Positions 36,123 to 46,359 are shown, counted from the stretch's first letter. The stretch: DNA of 64,000 nt from Campylobacter insulaenigrae NCTC 12927 (GCF_000816185.1 NZ_CP007770.1:1401082-1465081), one strand, 5' to 3'. Notes: a model not told the origin generated them from the sequence alone. Numbers and translations: made by a program.

Positions 36123-37217
36123 ATGAAAACTAAGATTATTGTTTTATGTGCTTCATTACTTTTAAGTGCTTGCTTAGATAACAAAAAGACACAACCAAAA
36201 CAACTTCCACCTCAACCAGTAAATGTTATAACAATGCAAAGTCAAGATTTACCTTTAGAATTTTCTTATCCTGCAAGATTAAATACAGACTTAGATGTTA
36301 TTATAAAACCAAAAGTCAGTGGTGAAATCAAGAAAAAGTATTTTAAAAGCGGTCAAGCTGTAAAAAAAGGTGATAAATTATTTTTGATTGAGCCTGACAA
36401 ATATCAAGCCAATGCAAATATTGCATATGCAGATACATTAGTTGCAAAAGCAAATTTTGAAGATGCACAAAAAAATTTTGAAAGAGATAGTATATTAATA
36501 GAAAAAAACGCTATTTCTCAAAAAGAATTTGATGCAAGTTTAGCTAAATTTAATTCTGCTAAGGCGACTTTAGAAAGCGCTAGAGCAAGACTTTCTAATG
36601 CAAAATTGGACTTAAAATACACTATAGTTAGCGCGCCATTTGATGGAATCTTAGGTGATAGTCTTATGGATATAGGTGATTATGTCAATGCTTCAAACAC
36701 AGAGCTTGTGCGTATTACAAATATCAATCCTATTTATGCAGACTTTTATATCTCAGATGTAGATAAAATTAATATGAATAAAAATATAAAAGATGGAAAT
36801 TGGCAGTTAGAAAATGTTCAAGTTAGAGCCTTAGTTGGAGGTGAACTTTATAATGGAAAATTATATTTTATAGATAATGTAATAGATACAAATAGCGGTG
36901 GAGTAAAAGCTAAGGCTATATTTGATAATAATGTTTCAAATTTAATGCCTGGATCATTTGCAAATGTAATTGTTGGAGGTTTTATTCAAAAAGATGGTTT
37001 TGAAATTCCACAAGTTGCACTTTTACAAGATGATAGCACTACTTTTGTATATACCTTAGTTGATGGAAAAGTAGTGAAAAATATTGTTAATGTGATTTAT
37101 CAAACATCAGATAAAGCTATTATCAACACTGGTTTAAATAATGGAGATAAAGTGATTATCAATAATTTCAAAAAAATTAGACCTGGTGCTAGCGTAAGCG
37201 TAATGGAGAATAAATAA
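36123..37217 (+). CDS. cmeA: Multidrug efflux periplasmic adaptor CmeA
   Basis: CmeA is the membrane-fusion subunit joining CmeB to CmeC. A lipoprotein signal with lipobox LSAC (Cys 17) anchors it to the inner membrane. Then come the two lipoyl half-motifs flanking a helical hairpin (AKANFEDAQKNFERDSILIE, ARLSNAKLDLKYTIVSAPFD) and the beta-barrel domain, the family's standard order. It has 364 residues. The ribosome site is AAGGAA, and its stop overlaps the cmeB start in TAATG. Confidence 0.96.
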   Translation: MKTKIIVLCASLLLSACLDNKKTQPKQLPPQPVNVITMQSQDLPLEFSYPARLNTDLDVIIKPKVSGEIKKKYFKSGQAVKKGDKLFLIEPDKYQANANIAYADTLVAKANFEDAQKNFERDSILIEKNAISQKEFDASLAKFNSAKATLESARARLSNAKLDLKYTIVSAPFDGILGDSLMDIGDYVNASNTELVRITNINPIYADFYISDVDKINMNKNIKDGNWQLENVQVRALVGGELYNGKLYFIDNVIDTNSGGVKAKAIFDNNVSNLMPGSFANVIVGGFIQKDGFEIPQVALLQDDSTTFVYTLVDGKVVKNIVNVIYQTSDKAIINTGLNNGDKVIINNFKKIRPGASVSVMENK

Positions 37218-40200
37218 TGTTTTCTAAATTTTTTATAGAAAGACCAGTGTTTGCTAGTGTTGTTGCTATTATAATTTCACTAGCTGGAATCATCGGACTT
37301 TATTCTTTACCCGTAGAGCAATATCCTTCCTTAACCCCTCCGGTAGTTAAAGTCAATGCTACCTATTCAGGTGCTGACGCACAAACAGTTGCACAAACAG
37401 TTGCTATTCCACTTGAAGATGCAATTAATGGTGTTGAAAATATGATTTATATGGATTCAACTTCAAGCTCTTCAGGTGATATGAGTTTAAGTGTATATTT
37501 TAATATAGGAACTGATCCTGATCAAGCAACAGTAGATGTAAATAATAGAATTTCAGCTGCTATGGCAAAGCTTCCTGAAGATGTTAAAAAAACTGGAGTT
37601 AGTGTTAGAAAGACAGGTTCTAGTATTTTAGAAGTTGCGACCTTGTATTCCCCTGATGGTTCTATGGATGCAATAGAAGTTTATAATTATGCTGCTTTAA
37701 ATATTTTAGATGATCTTGCTAGAGTTCCTGGTGTTGGCAATGCAGTTGCAATTGGATCTAGAAATTATTCTATGAGAATTTGGTTAAATCCTGATTTGCT
37801 TAATAAATATCAAATCACTGCTACAGATGTAATTACTGCTGTAAGAGAGCAAAATGCTCAATATGCCACAGGTAAAATTGGACAAGAACCAGTAGTGGAA
37901 CGATCTCCTTATGTGTATTCAGTTACTATGCAAGGAAGATTAAAAAATCCTAAAGAATTTGAAAATATTATTTTAAGAACTAATAGCGATGGTTCATTTT
38001 TAAGATTAAAAGAAGTGGCTGAAGTTGGAATTGGCTCAAAAGAATATACTTTCAATGGCAGGTTAAATGGTAGTAGTGCTACTCCTATATTAATTTTTTT
38101 GCAAACAGGTGCTAATGCAGTTAATACAGCAGAATTAATTCAAGCTAAATTTCAAGAACTCTCTAAAAGTTTTCCCGAAGGCTTAGCCTATAAAGTACCA
38201 TATGATACGACTTTATTTATTAAAGCATCTATTGAAGAAGTGATAAAAACATTTTTTGAAGCACTACTTCTTGTTGTTATCGTAATGTATTTATTCTTAA
38301 AGAATTTTCGCTCAACTATCATTCCAATGATTGCCGTTCCTGTATCTATTCTAGGAACTTTTGCAGGACTTTATATCTTAGGTTTTAGTATAAATCTACT
38401 TACTTTATTTGCATTAGTTTTAGCTATTGGTATAGTTGTTGATGATGCTATAATCGTTGTAGAAAATATAGATAGAATTATACATGAAGATCCCAATATA
38501 AGTATAAAAGATGCTGCTATTAAAGCTATGGATGAAGTTGCTGCACCTGTAGTTTCTATTGTACTTGTACTTTGTGCTGTGTTTATACCTGTATCTTTTA
38601 TATCAGGCTTTGTGGGGGAAATTCAAAGACAATTTGCTATAACCTTAGCAATATCTGTTACCATATCAGGCTTTGTCGCACTTACCCTAACTCCATCTTT
38701 GTGTGCCATATTTTTAAAAAGAAATGAAAGCAAACCTTTTTATTTTGTAAAAAAATTTAATGATCTATTTGATTGGTCTATCAATATTTTTGGTGCAGGT
38801 GTAGCATATATGCTAAAAAGAGTTGTAAGATTTGTACTTATATTTTTTATATTTTTAATAGGTTTATTTGGGCTTTTTCAAATAGTTCCACATTCTTTAG
38901 TTCCAAATGAAGATCAAGGTAACTTTTTATCTGTTGTAAATTTACCAGCTGCTTCTTCTTTAAATAGAACAACCCAAGCAATGGATGCTATGGCTGATGA
39001 ATTAAGAAAAAATGAGAATATAACCAATATAGTAGGACTTATAGGATATGATCTTTTTACAGGTTCTTTAAAAGAAAATGCAGGAGCAATGTTTATCAAT
39101 TTAAAAGATTGGAATGATAGAGATACAAGTAGCTTTGATATAACAAGTATGTATAATAAACAATATTTTTTAAATCCTAATTTCCAATCATTTTTTATAA
39201 ACCCACCACCAATACAAGGTTTAAGTTTAACCGGTGGATTTGAAATGTATGCGCAAAATCGTAGCGGAAAAGGCTATGATGAAATTCAAATTGATGTAAA
39301 TAAAATGGTTGAAGCAGCAAACAAACGACCAGAACTTAGCAATGTAAGAACAACATTAAATACAAATTTTCCTCAATTAAGATTAGAAATTGATCGTGAT
39401 AAGGTTAAACTTTATGGCTTAAATTTAAGCGATATATTTAGCACTCTAAATGCAACCATAGGAACTTATTATGTAAACGATTTTTCTATGCTAGGAAAAA
39501 ATTATCGTGTTAATATTAGTGCTATTGGTGATTTTAGAAATACACAAAATGCTTTAAAAAATATTTTCGTTCGTGCAAATAATGGATCAATGGTAGCACT
39601 TGATAGCGTTTTAACACTATCAAGAAGTATTGGACCTGATGATGTTAAACGATTTAACATGTTTCCTTCGGCTTTAGTACAAGGTGATCCTGCTCCTGGA
39701 TATACTTCAGGACAGGCTATAGATGCTATTGCTGAAGTTGCAAAAGAAACATTAGGAGAAGAGTACTCAATAGCATGGTCAGGTTCAGCTTATCAAGAGG
39801 TCACAAGCAGTGGGGCTGGTTCAATCGCATTTGTATTAGGACTTTTATTTGTATTTTTAATTTTGGCAGCACAATACGAAAGATGGTTAATGCCTTTAGC
39901 GGTTATTACTGCTGTTCCTTTTGCAGTATTTGGTTCATTACTTTTTGTGTGGCTTAGAGGTTTAGAAAACGACATATATTTTCAAACAGGTCTTTTGCTT
40001 CTTATAGGACTTTCTGCCAAAAATGCAATTTTAATCGTAGAATTTGCCATGGAAGAACACTTAAAAAAAGGTAAGAGTATTTTTGAAGCTTCTATTAGTG
40101 CAGCAAAATTAAGATTTAGGCCTATTGTTATGACCTCACTAGCATTTATTTGTGGAATTTTGCCTTTATTTTTTGCTTACGGAGCAGGTAGTGCAAGCCG

Positions 40201-40339
40201 ACATGCCATAGGGACAGGTGTTATAGGTGGTATGATAGTTGCTTCTACTATTGCAATATTTTTTGTGCCTTTATTCTTTTATATTTTAGAAAGCTTCAAT
40301 AAATGGCTAGATATGAAAAGAGGTAAAACACATGCGTAA
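37217..40339 (+). CDS. cmeB: RND multidrug efflux transporter CmeB
   Basis: CmeB is the proton-driven RND pump that exports bile salts, fluoroquinolones, macrolides and other drugs. It is 1040 residues long with the typical start (MFSKFFIERPVFASVVAIII), two large periplasmic loops and 12 membrane helices. The proton relay is visible as adjacent Asp residues in VLAIGIVVDDAIIVVENIDR of TM4, and the second half has GLSAKNAILIVEFAME with the TM10 Lys. It overlaps cmeA by one base and cmeC by eight. Confidence 0.97.
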   Translation: MFSKFFIERPVFASVVAIIISLAGIIGLYSLPVEQYPSLTPPVVKVNATYSGADAQTVAQTVAIPLEDAINGVENMIYMDSTSSSSGDMSLSVYFNIGTDPDQATVDVNNRISAAMAKLPEDVKKTGVSVRKTGSSILEVATLYSPDGSMDAIEVYNYAALNILDDLARVPGVGNAVAIGSRNYSMRIWLNPDLLNKYQITATDVITAVREQNAQYATGKIGQEPVVERSPYVYSVTMQGRLKNPKEFENIILRTNSDGSFLRLKEVAEVGIGSKEYTFNGRLNGSSATPILIFLQTGANAVNTAELIQAKFQELSKSFPEGLAYKVPYDTTLFIKASIEEVIKTFFEALLLVVIVMYLFLKNFRSTIIPMIAVPVSILGTFAGLYILGFSINLLTLFALVLAIGIVVDDAIIVVENIDRIIHEDPNISIKDAAIKAMDEVAAPVVSIVLVLCAVFIPVSFISGFVGEIQRQFAITLAISVTISGFVALTLTPSLCAIFLKRNESKPFYFVKKFNDLFDWSINIFGAGVAYMLKRVVRFVLIFFIFLIGLFGLFQIVPHSLVPNEDQGNFLSVVNLPAASSLNRTTQAMDAMADELRKNENITNIVGLIGYDLFTGSLKENAGAMFINLKDWNDRDTSSFDITSMYNKQYFLNPNFQSFFINPPPIQGLSLTGGFEMYAQNRSGKGYDEIQIDVNKMVEAANKRPELSNVRTTLNTNFPQLRLEIDRDKVKLYGLNLSDIFSTLNATIGTYYVNDFSMLGKNYRVNISAIGDFRNTQNALKNIFVRANNGSMVALDSVLTLSRSIGPDDVKRFNMFPSALVQGDPAPGYTSGQAIDAIAEVAKETLGEEYSIAWSGSAYQEVTSSGAGSIAFVLGLLFVFLILAAQYERWLMPLAVITAVPFAVFGSLLFVWLRGLENDIYFQTGLLLLIGLSAKNAILIVEFAMEEHLKKGKSIFEASISAAKLRFRPIVMTSLAFICGILPLFFAYGAGSASRHAIGTGVIGGMIVASTIAIFFVPLFFYILESFNKWLDMKRGKTHA

Positions 40340-41774
40340 AATCTTGATTATCGCAAGCTGTTTTTTTATAGCAGCTTGTAGTTTAAAACCAAATTTAAAA
40401 ATATCTGATGTAAATTACACAAAAAGTTTAGATGAAAATATTAGCATTAATAAACAATGGTGGAAAATGTTTAATGACGATAATTTAAATTATCTAGTTG
40501 AACAAGCCTTAAAAAACAACAATGATTTACAAATAGCCTATATAAATTTACAAAAAGCTTACGAAGCTCTAGGCATATCAAGAAGCGATCTTTTACCAAA
40601 ACTTGATGGTAGTGCTAGTGGAGCAAGATCTAAAACAAGCATTAACGCTCCAAGCAATAAAAGTAAGGACTTTGCTTTTGGAAATGATTTTAAGTTAGGC
40701 TTAAATTTAAGCTATGAGATTGATCTTTGGGGAAAATACAGAGATAACTATGGTGCTTCAAAATCAAAACTTCAAGCAAGCGAATTTGATTATGAGAGTG
40801 CTAGATTAAGTCTTATTTCTAATGTTACAAAGACTTATTTTAACATAGCAAGCTTGAGCGAGCAGGTTAAAATTTTAGAAGAGAGTGTTCAAAGTTATCA
40901 AAAGACTTATAATTTAAAATTAGAACATTTCAAAATAGGTGCTATAGGTGAATATGAGTTAAGCAAATTCAAAGCAGAGCTTGATAATTCTAAAATTTTA
41001 CTTACAAATGCTAAAATTAAAAAAGAATCTAACACTAAAGCTCTAAAAATACTTACCTCTAACACTATTGATGATATACTTTATAATAGTGTAAATTATA
41101 CAAAAATTGGACAATACGATGTTAATATACCTCAAGGTATAGGAAGTGAAATTTTACTTCAAAGACCTGATATACAAAGTGCTCTAAAAACACTTGAAGA
41201 AAAAAATTATCTTGTAGGAGTTGCTAGAAGCGCATTTTTACCAAATCTTTCTTTGACTGGACTTTTAGGATATGAAAGTAAAGATTTAGATTTGTTGGTT
41301 AAAAATGGTAGTGGAACTTGGGGTGTAGCTGGAAATTTTATGATGCCTATTTTTCACTGGGGTGAAATTTACAATAGCGTAAATATTGCAAAGCTTAGCA
41401 AAGACGAAGCTTTTTTACAATATGAAAATACACTAAAAAAAGCTTTTGGAGAAATTCAACTTGCATTATTTAATCGCAGAAACTACTATGAAAACGAAAA
41501 AAATTATGAGAATTTATTCTTAGCTCAGAGTAAAATTTATGAAATATCCAATGTAAGATACGAAAATGGAGTTATAAATTTAGCCGATTATTTACAAGAT
41601 CAAAGAAACTACCTTAACGCAAAACTTGCTTATATTAATTCTTCTTATGAGTTAGCAAATTCTATTGTAGATGTTATAAAAGCTTTTGGTGGTGGATTTA
41701 ATGCGAAGGAAAATTCAAAAGATAATATCAAAGATATGGAAGAAAATTTAAAATCTAATTTCTACAACAACTAA
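40332..41774 (+). CDS. cmeC: Outer-membrane efflux channel CmeC
   Basis: CmeC is the TolC-like outer-membrane lipoprotein that completes the pump. A lipobox IAAC (Cys 16) is followed by two OEP repeats, whose helices include YINLQKAYEALGISRSDLLP and, in the second repeat, YLVGVARSAFLPNLSLTGLL. The length of 480 residues is normal. Its start lies inside the end of cmeB. The cmeABC transcript ends in a perfect hairpin that overlaps the cmeC stop codon. Confidence 0.96.
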   Translation: MRKILIIASCFFIAACSLKPNLKISDVNYTKSLDENISINKQWWKMFNDDNLNYLVEQALKNNNDLQIAYINLQKAYEALGISRSDLLPKLDGSASGARSKTSINAPSNKSKDFAFGNDFKLGLNLSYEIDLWGKYRDNYGASKSKLQASEFDYESARLSLISNVTKTYFNIASLSEQVKILEESVQSYQKTYNLKLEHFKIGAIGEYELSKFKAELDNSKILLTNAKIKKESNTKALKILTSNTIDDILYNSVNYTKIGQYDVNIPQGIGSEILLQRPDIQSALKTLEEKNYLVGVARSAFLPNLSLTGLLGYESKDLDLLVKNGSGTWGVAGNFMMPIFHWGEIYNSVNIAKLSKDEAFLQYENTLKKAFGEIQLALFNRRNYYENEKNYENLFLAQSKIYEISNVRYENGVINLADYLQDQRNYLNAKLAYINSSYELANSIVDVIKAFGGGFNAKENSKDNIKDMEENLKSNFYNN

Positions 41775-41790
41775 GCTTGACTTAGTTGTT
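41766..41790. terminator. Terminator of cmeABC
   Basis: AACAACTAAG (41766-41775) and CTTAGTTGTT (41781-41790) form a perfect ten-base-pair stem with a five-base loop, spanning the cmeC stop. Only a short T-rich run follows. It also abuts the stop of the convergent porin-like mini-gene. Confidence 0.75.
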
Positions 41791-41981
41791 TAATGCATTT
41801 GAATTTTAACTCTTTGTTGTGCATTGTTATTATTTTTATTTTTTGGATTATTATGCTCAAAACGATAACGCACATCACCTGATACATTTACATCCTGAAA
41901 AATTTCATCTAAAGCAGCGCCATTTAAAATACCAACTAATGCAAATATCAAAACAAAAAAGCTAATCAGTAATTTTTCCAT
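41790..41981 (-). CDS. Mini-protein matching the N-terminus of the major outer membrane porin
   Basis: I start this 63-residue product at the ATG at 41981 (MEKLLISFFVLIFALVGI), preceded by AAAGG; a TTG at 42008 would add nine residues. A signal peptide (about 1-23) is followed by ALDEIFQDVNVSGDVRYRFE, which closely resembles the first mature strand of Campylobacter MOMP/PorA (from memory, an LEEAIKDVDVSGVLRYRY-like start). The frame then stops within the second strand. From memory a small gene (Cj0364) sits at this place in C. jejuni, so the fragment may be conserved. It could be a functional secreted peptide or a relic. Confidence 0.65.
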   Translation of the reverse strand: MEKLLISFFVLIFALVGILNGAALDEIFQDVNVSGDVRYRFEHNNPKNKNNNNAQQRVKIQMH

Positions 41982-42051
41982 ATTTAAGCCTTTAAAAATA
42001 TGATACAATTATAATCCTTTTTAAATAACTGCAAATAATTTTAGGACAAAT

Positions 42052-43383
42052 ATGAATTTTTTACAAAAAATAGCGCTTTCTTATTCACACAAAGCCATGC
42101 AAAAATCTTTAGAAAATGGATTTAATGTACAACTTTTAAAAAACGGGCAAGAGAAAAAAAACAATCCGAAAAAATCTTACATGCTCTACGCACATATACC
42201 TTTTTGTCATACTTTTTGTCCGTATTGTAGTTTTCATAAATACTATTATGATGAAAACTTAGCAAAACAATATTTTGAAAGTTTAAGAGAAGAAATTAAG
42301 CAAATAAAACTCAAAGGCTTTGACTTTACCTCTATGTATGTTGGTGGAGGGACTACTTTGATCAACGAAGAAGAACTAGCAAAAACCTTAGAGCTTTGCA
42401 AAAAACTTTTCAATATTAAAGAAATTTCTTGCGAAACTGATCCCAATCACATAGAACCTGAAAAATTAAAAATGTTTAAAGGTTTAATTGATCGTTTAAG
42501 TTGTGGTGTACAAAGCTTTAATGATGATATTTTAAAAAAAGTAGCGAGATATAATAAATTTGGCTCAAGCAAAGAACTTCAAGAAAAACTTTCAAAAGCT
42601 ATAGGAATACTTCCTGTTATGAGTCTTGATTTAATTTTTAATTTTCCAAGTCAAACTCAAGAACAATTATTAAAAGATCTAGAAATTGCTAAAAATTTAA
42701 AACCTCAGCAAATTACCACTTATCCTCTCATGAAATCAAATCTTACCAAAGACAATATTGCTAAGACTTTGGGTGTAAGTTTTCAGGATAATGAATTTAA
42801 ATTTTATAACATAATAGTAGATTATTTTAAAGATTATGAAAGAAATAACGCTTGGTCTTTTTCTCTAGAAAAAAGTAGTTTTAACGATGAATACGTAAGC
42901 TCTCATCATGAATATTTAGGTGTTGGAAGCGGGGCTTTTAGCTTTTTAGATGGAGAACTTTTAATCAATGCTTTTAATTTAAATGATTATTCTAAATTGA
43001 TAAAAGAAAAACAAAATGCCAACATTGCCAAGGCAAATTTTAGCAAAAAAGAAATCATAAAATATATCTTTTTAACAGAAATGTTTGCTGGAAAAATAGA
43101 AATTGATCAACTAAATAAAACTTTAGATTGCAATATCAAAAAAGATCTTTTCGTAGAACTTTTAGGGCTTAAAGTAAGCAAAGCCTTAATACAAAATCAA
43201 AATACTCTACAGGTAAGTGAATTTGGACGCTATTTATTTATGGTTTTGATGAAAGATTTTTACACTGGTATGGATTTAGTGCGTGCTGTATTTAGAGATG
43301 ATAAACGCATCAAGAACAAAGAACATATTAATATCATGCATGAAAATGTTGATCCCCTTAGTCCTGACAGTATGAATTTTTAA
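42052..43383 (+). CDS. Radical SAM HemN-like oxidase (coproporphyrinogen III oxidase family)
   Basis: This 443-residue radical SAM protein binds a 4Fe-4S cluster through C52, C56 and C59 in HIPFCHTFCPYCSF. It shows other HemN-family elements such as YVGGGTTLI, SCGVQSFND and SLDLIFNFPSQTQEQL. Relatives oxidise coproporphyrinogen or act in haem degradation or insertion (HemW, HutW), so assignment to haem synthesis is not certain. It is divergent from the porin-fragment gene with 70 bases between. From memory it corresponds to Cj0363c. Confidence 0.85.
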   Translation: MNFLQKIALSYSHKAMQKSLENGFNVQLLKNGQEKKNNPKKSYMLYAHIPFCHTFCPYCSFHKYYYDENLAKQYFESLREEIKQIKLKGFDFTSMYVGGGTTLINEEELAKTLELCKKLFNIKEISCETDPNHIEPEKLKMFKGLIDRLSCGVQSFNDDILKKVARYNKFGSSKELQEKLSKAIGILPVMSLDLIFNFPSQTQEQLLKDLEIAKNLKPQQITTYPLMKSNLTKDNIAKTLGVSFQDNEFKFYNIIVDYFKDYERNNAWSFSLEKSSFNDEYVSSHHEYLGVGSGAFSFLDGELLINAFNLNDYSKLIKEKQNANIAKANFSKKEIIKYIFLTEMFAGKIEIDQLNKTLDCNIKKDLFVELLGLKVSKALIQNQNTLQVSEFGRYLFMVLMKDFYTGMDLVRAVFRDDKRIKNKEHINIMHENVDPLSPDSMNF

Positions 43384-43430
43384 GCTTCTTGATATATAAT
43401 TATCATGAAAAATACACAAGGGGTACATTT

Positions 43431-44108
43431 ATGATTGATAATTCTTTAGAAGCTTACACTCAAAAATACGATCAAGAAAATTATGGTTTACAATATCCTG
43501 ATGGTCACGTAATAAGATTTTATGAAAGAATATTAAAATACAAACTCCAAAAAACTAGTGGTAATTTACTAGATTTTGGTTGTGGCAATGGAATTCATTC
43601 TAAATATTTTCAAACAAAAGGCTTTAAAACTTTTGGTGTTGATATAGTAGAAAGCTTAAACACCACATGGAAAAATGATGCAAATATCAATGAAAATAAT
43701 TTCCATGTCATTAAACCTAACGCTAGTATAAAAAAACTATTTAATGAAAAAATGGACTTAATTTTTGCAAATCAAAGTTTATATTATCTACCTTTAGAAG
43801 ATTTTAAAAATACTATACAAGAATTTTATGACATATGCAACGATGGGGCAATCATTTTTGCTACCATGATGAGCAATAAAGGCTATAGTGCCTTTGAAAG
43901 AAGCGAAGCTTTAGAAAATGGCTTGTGTGAAGTTAAACACACAGGAAGACTAAATAGCTCAACTTACATGAGATTTATTAAAAATATACAAGACTTAAAA
44001 GATAATTTTAAGCCTTTTAAACCTTTATTTTGGGGAGATTATGAACTAATGAATTTACACAACTTTGAAGGAAGTGTAGAACACTACATTTACATAGGAC
44101 AAAAATAA
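43431..44108 (+). CDS. SAM-dependent methyltransferase (class I fold)
   Basis: I use the ATG at 43431 (MIDNSLEAYTQKYDQENYGL), preceded by AAGGGG, rather than the longer frame from 43389. The SAM site is NLLDFGCGNGIHSKYF, with a later acidic strand (KTFGVDIVES) and a motif IV region (KMDLIFANQSLYYLP). The 225-residue type is often found in surface-glycan or flagellar-glycan clusters, but no such genes are near, so the substrate is unknown. From memory it is not between the HemN-like gene and hemJ in C. jejuni, so it is probably accessory. Confidence 0.82.
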   Translation: MIDNSLEAYTQKYDQENYGLQYPDGHVIRFYERILKYKLQKTSGNLLDFGCGNGIHSKYFQTKGFKTFGVDIVESLNTTWKNDANINENNFHVIKPNASIKKLFNEKMDLIFANQSLYYLPLEDFKNTIQEFYDICNDGAIIFATMMSNKGYSAFERSEALENGLCEVKHTGRLNSSTYMRFIKNIQDLKDNFKPFKPLFWGDYELMNLHNFEGSVEHYIYIGQK

Positions 44109-44109
44109 T

Positions 44110-44141
44110 CATTTTAAAGCAAAATATTTTGCTTTAAAATG
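44110..44141. terminator. Bidirectional terminator, perfect 32-base palindrome
   Basis: The 16-base half CATTTTAAAGCAAAAT (44110-44125) is followed immediately by its exact reverse complement (44126-44141). It overlaps the last codons of the convergent hemJ and starts one base after the methyltransferase stop. The hairpin carries T tracts on both strands. Confidence 0.8.
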
Positions 44142-44583
44142 GTCTTACCACCATCATTATAACGATTATGATAAATAAAATAGTTGGTATTTCGTTATAA
44201 AATCTAAAGAATTTTCCGCTTTTTTTACAAATATCATTTTGAAGTTGCCTTAAATAATAGTAATTTTGAAAATGATAAATAATCAAAAGCAATGCACAGG
44301 TTAATTTTGCGTGCATATATCCACCAACCATTAGAACATCTTTATTAGCTATCATCATTAAACTACCAGTTATCGCAGTAGCTATCATCGCTGGAGTTTG
44401 TATATAAAAATATAACTTTCTTTCTTGAATTTTTATCACATCTACAAAATTTTTATTATGATTATTTTCAGCATGATAAACAAAAAGTCTTGGTAAATAA
44501 AACATTCCAGCCATCCAAGAAACAAAAGCTAAATAATGGATTACTTTAATCCACAAATACCACTCATTTAAAAAATCTAACAT
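44134..44583 (-). CDS. hemJ: Protoporphyrinogen IX oxidase HemJ
   Basis: HemJ oxidises protoporphyrinogen IX in the penultimate step of haem synthesis at the inner membrane. The 149-residue protein has four membrane helices and the family's conserved segments: WIKVIHYLAFVSWMAGMFYL with its His, PRLFVYHAE, and GYMHAKLTCALLL. Overlap with lspA is seven bases. The gene order glmM-lspA-hemJ is conserved from memory with C. jejuni (Cj0360-Cj0362). Confidence 0.92.
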   Translation of the reverse strand: MLDFLNEWYLWIKVIHYLAFVSWMAGMFYLPRLFVYHAENNHNKNFVDVIKIQERKLYFYIQTPAMIATAITGSLMMIANKDVLMVGGYMHAKLTCALLLIIYHFQNYYYLRQLQNDICKKSGKFFRFYNEIPTILFIIIVIMMVVRPF

Positions 44584-45029
44584 TTTTTTCCTTTATTAAA
44601 AATTTCTTTTATTAAAATCAAAGCTACGCTGATATTTATCATTACATCAGCAAAATTAAAAACAGCAAATTCAAACCATTTATGCCAAAAAACAAAATCA
44701 ACCACTCCAATATGCATAAATCTATCAAGCAAATTAGAACATCCTGCACTTAGCATCATAGCAAAAGCTATTATATGGGTTTTTAAAAATTCTTTCTGAT
44801 AAAACAAATAAAAAAATAAAATAATAATAAAAATAAGTTGTATATACTTTAAATACTCACCTAAAAAGGCAAACATAGAAAAAGCAACACCTGTATTATA
44901 AGTTAAAATCAAATCAAAAAATTCACCCTTATATACAAATCCTTGTAAAAATATATATTTACTTAATTGATCCAAAACAAAAACTAAGATAAAAATTAAA
45001 CAGAATTTTAAATATGAAAATTTAAGCAT
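44577..45029 (-). CDS. lspA: Lipoprotein signal peptidase LspA
   Basis: LspA cleaves the signal peptide of lipidated prolipoproteins in the inner membrane, and would process the lipoproteins encoded in this window such as CmeA and CmeC. It has 150 residues and four membrane helices. The catalytic aspartates are visible in [10 protein letters not shown] and in [13 protein letters not shown], and [10 protein letters not shown] is the N-terminal conserved segment. It overlaps glmM by eight bases and hemJ by seven. Confidence 0.96.
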   Translation of the reverse strand: MLKFSYLKFCLIFILVFVLDQLSKYIFLQGFVYKGEFFDLILTYNTGVAFSMFAFLGEYLKYIQLIFIIILFFYLFYQKEFLKTHIIAFAMMLSAGCSNLLDRFMHIGVVDFVFWHKWFEFAVFNFADVMINISVALILIKEIFNKGKKC

Positions 45030-46359
45030 TAAGTGCTTTCATAAAAAATTTTTCTACTTCTTTCATTTGTTTTTCTAAAAGTTTGACATCTTTTCCTTCT
45101 AATAGTAAGCGAATTAAATTTTCAGTTCCTGAATATCGAAACAAGCTTGAAATTCCTTGTTTTTCTAAATTTTGTTTCAAAACTTGCAAGCCTTCTATTT
45201 GAGATAAATCTTTTTTTTGCGAAATTTTAAGATTGTGTAAAAGTTGTGGATAAGGCTTTACCTGATTTAAAATTTCACTTGCATTTTTTTCTTCGCTAAG
45301 CATTAAAGCACTAAATTGTAAAGCTGCTACTAATCCATCACCTGTTTTAGCATAGTCGCTAAAAATAATATGTCCACTTTGCTCGCCACCAAAATTTCCT
45401 TCACATTCTTTTAGTTTTTCTAATACATATTTATCACCAACATTACAAGTTTCGTGTTTAATCTTATGCTTATTTAAAAATTCTTTTAAAGCACCATTAC
45501 TCATAATAGTACTAATAACACTAGATCTTAACTTACCTTGTTTTTTCAAGAATAAAGCTAACACTCCAAGTAAACTATCTCCATGAGCTACACTGCCTTT
45601 TTCATCAACCACAACCAAACGATCAGCATCTCCATCAAAAGCAAAACCTACATCGGCTCTAAATTTTTTCACTTCCAAGGCTAAATTTAAAGGATGTAAA
45701 GCTCCACAATTTTCATTAATATTTAAACCATTAGGACTATCATTAATCACAATAACATCAGCACCTAGCTCCTTAAATACAGTTGGTGCTACTTTATAAG
45801 CTGCTCCATGAGCCACATCAAGTACTATGCGTAAGGATTTAAGAGTTAAATTTTTAGGGAAAGAATTTTTAATAGAAACAATATATCTACCAATAACATC
45901 ATCAATTCTTTTTGCTTGACCAATTTGAGATTTAGTTATTTTTGCTTCTTCTATTAATTTGTCATTAAAATAAATTTCTTCTATTTGCGCTTCTGCTTGC
46001 TCATCAAGTTTATTACCATGTGCATCAAAAAATTTAATACCATTATCATAGTAAGGATTATGCGAAGCAGAAATCATAATACCAGCATCACATCGCATAT
46101 CTTCAGTCAAAAAAGCAATTGCGGGAGTTGGCATAGGTCCTATTTCTATCACATTATAACCTATAGAGGTTAGTCCTGAAACGATAGCATTTTCTATCAT
46201 ATATCCACTTCTTCTAGTATCTTTACCTACTAAAATATTATTAGTAATTGCTTTATCTTTAAAATAAATTCCAGCAGCCATAGCCAAACGCATTGCTAAA
46301 AACGAATCTAAAAGTTCCCCTGCTTTACCACGAACTCCATCTGTTCCAAAAAGTTTCAT
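45022..46359 (-). CDS. glmM: Phosphoglucosamine mutase GlmM
   Basis: GlmM converts glucosamine 6-phosphate to glucosamine 1-phosphate for UDP-GlcNAc, feeding peptidoglycan and glycan synthesis. The phosphoserine is Ser 99 in [13 protein letters not shown], the metal loop is DGDADR, and the sugar-binding GGEQSGHI and phosphate-binding [11 protein letters not shown] follow. It has 445 residues, which is full length. It is the first gene of the glmM-lspA-hemJ operon. Confidence 0.97.
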   Translation of the reverse strand: MKLFGTDGVRGKAGELLDSFLAMRLAMAAGIYFKDKAITNNILVGKDTRRSGYMIENAIVSGLTSIGYNVIEIGPMPTPAIAFLTEDMRCDAGIMISASHNPYYDNGIKFFDAHGNKLDEQAEAQIEEIYFNDKLIEEAKITKSQIGQAKRIDDVIGRYIVSIKNSFPKNLTLKSLRIVLDVAHGAAYKVAPTVFKELGADVIVINDSPNGLNINENCGALHPLNLALEVKKFRADVGFAFDGDADRLVVVDEKGSVAHGDSLLGVLALFLKKQGKLRSSVISTIMSNGALKEFLNKHKIKHETCNVGDKYVLEKLKECEGNFGGEQSGHIIFSDYAKTGDGLVAALQFSALMLSEEKNASEILNQVKPYPQLLHNLKISQKKDLSQIEGLQVLKQNLEKQGISSLFRYSGTENLIRLLLEGKDVKLLEKQMKEVEKFFMKALNA

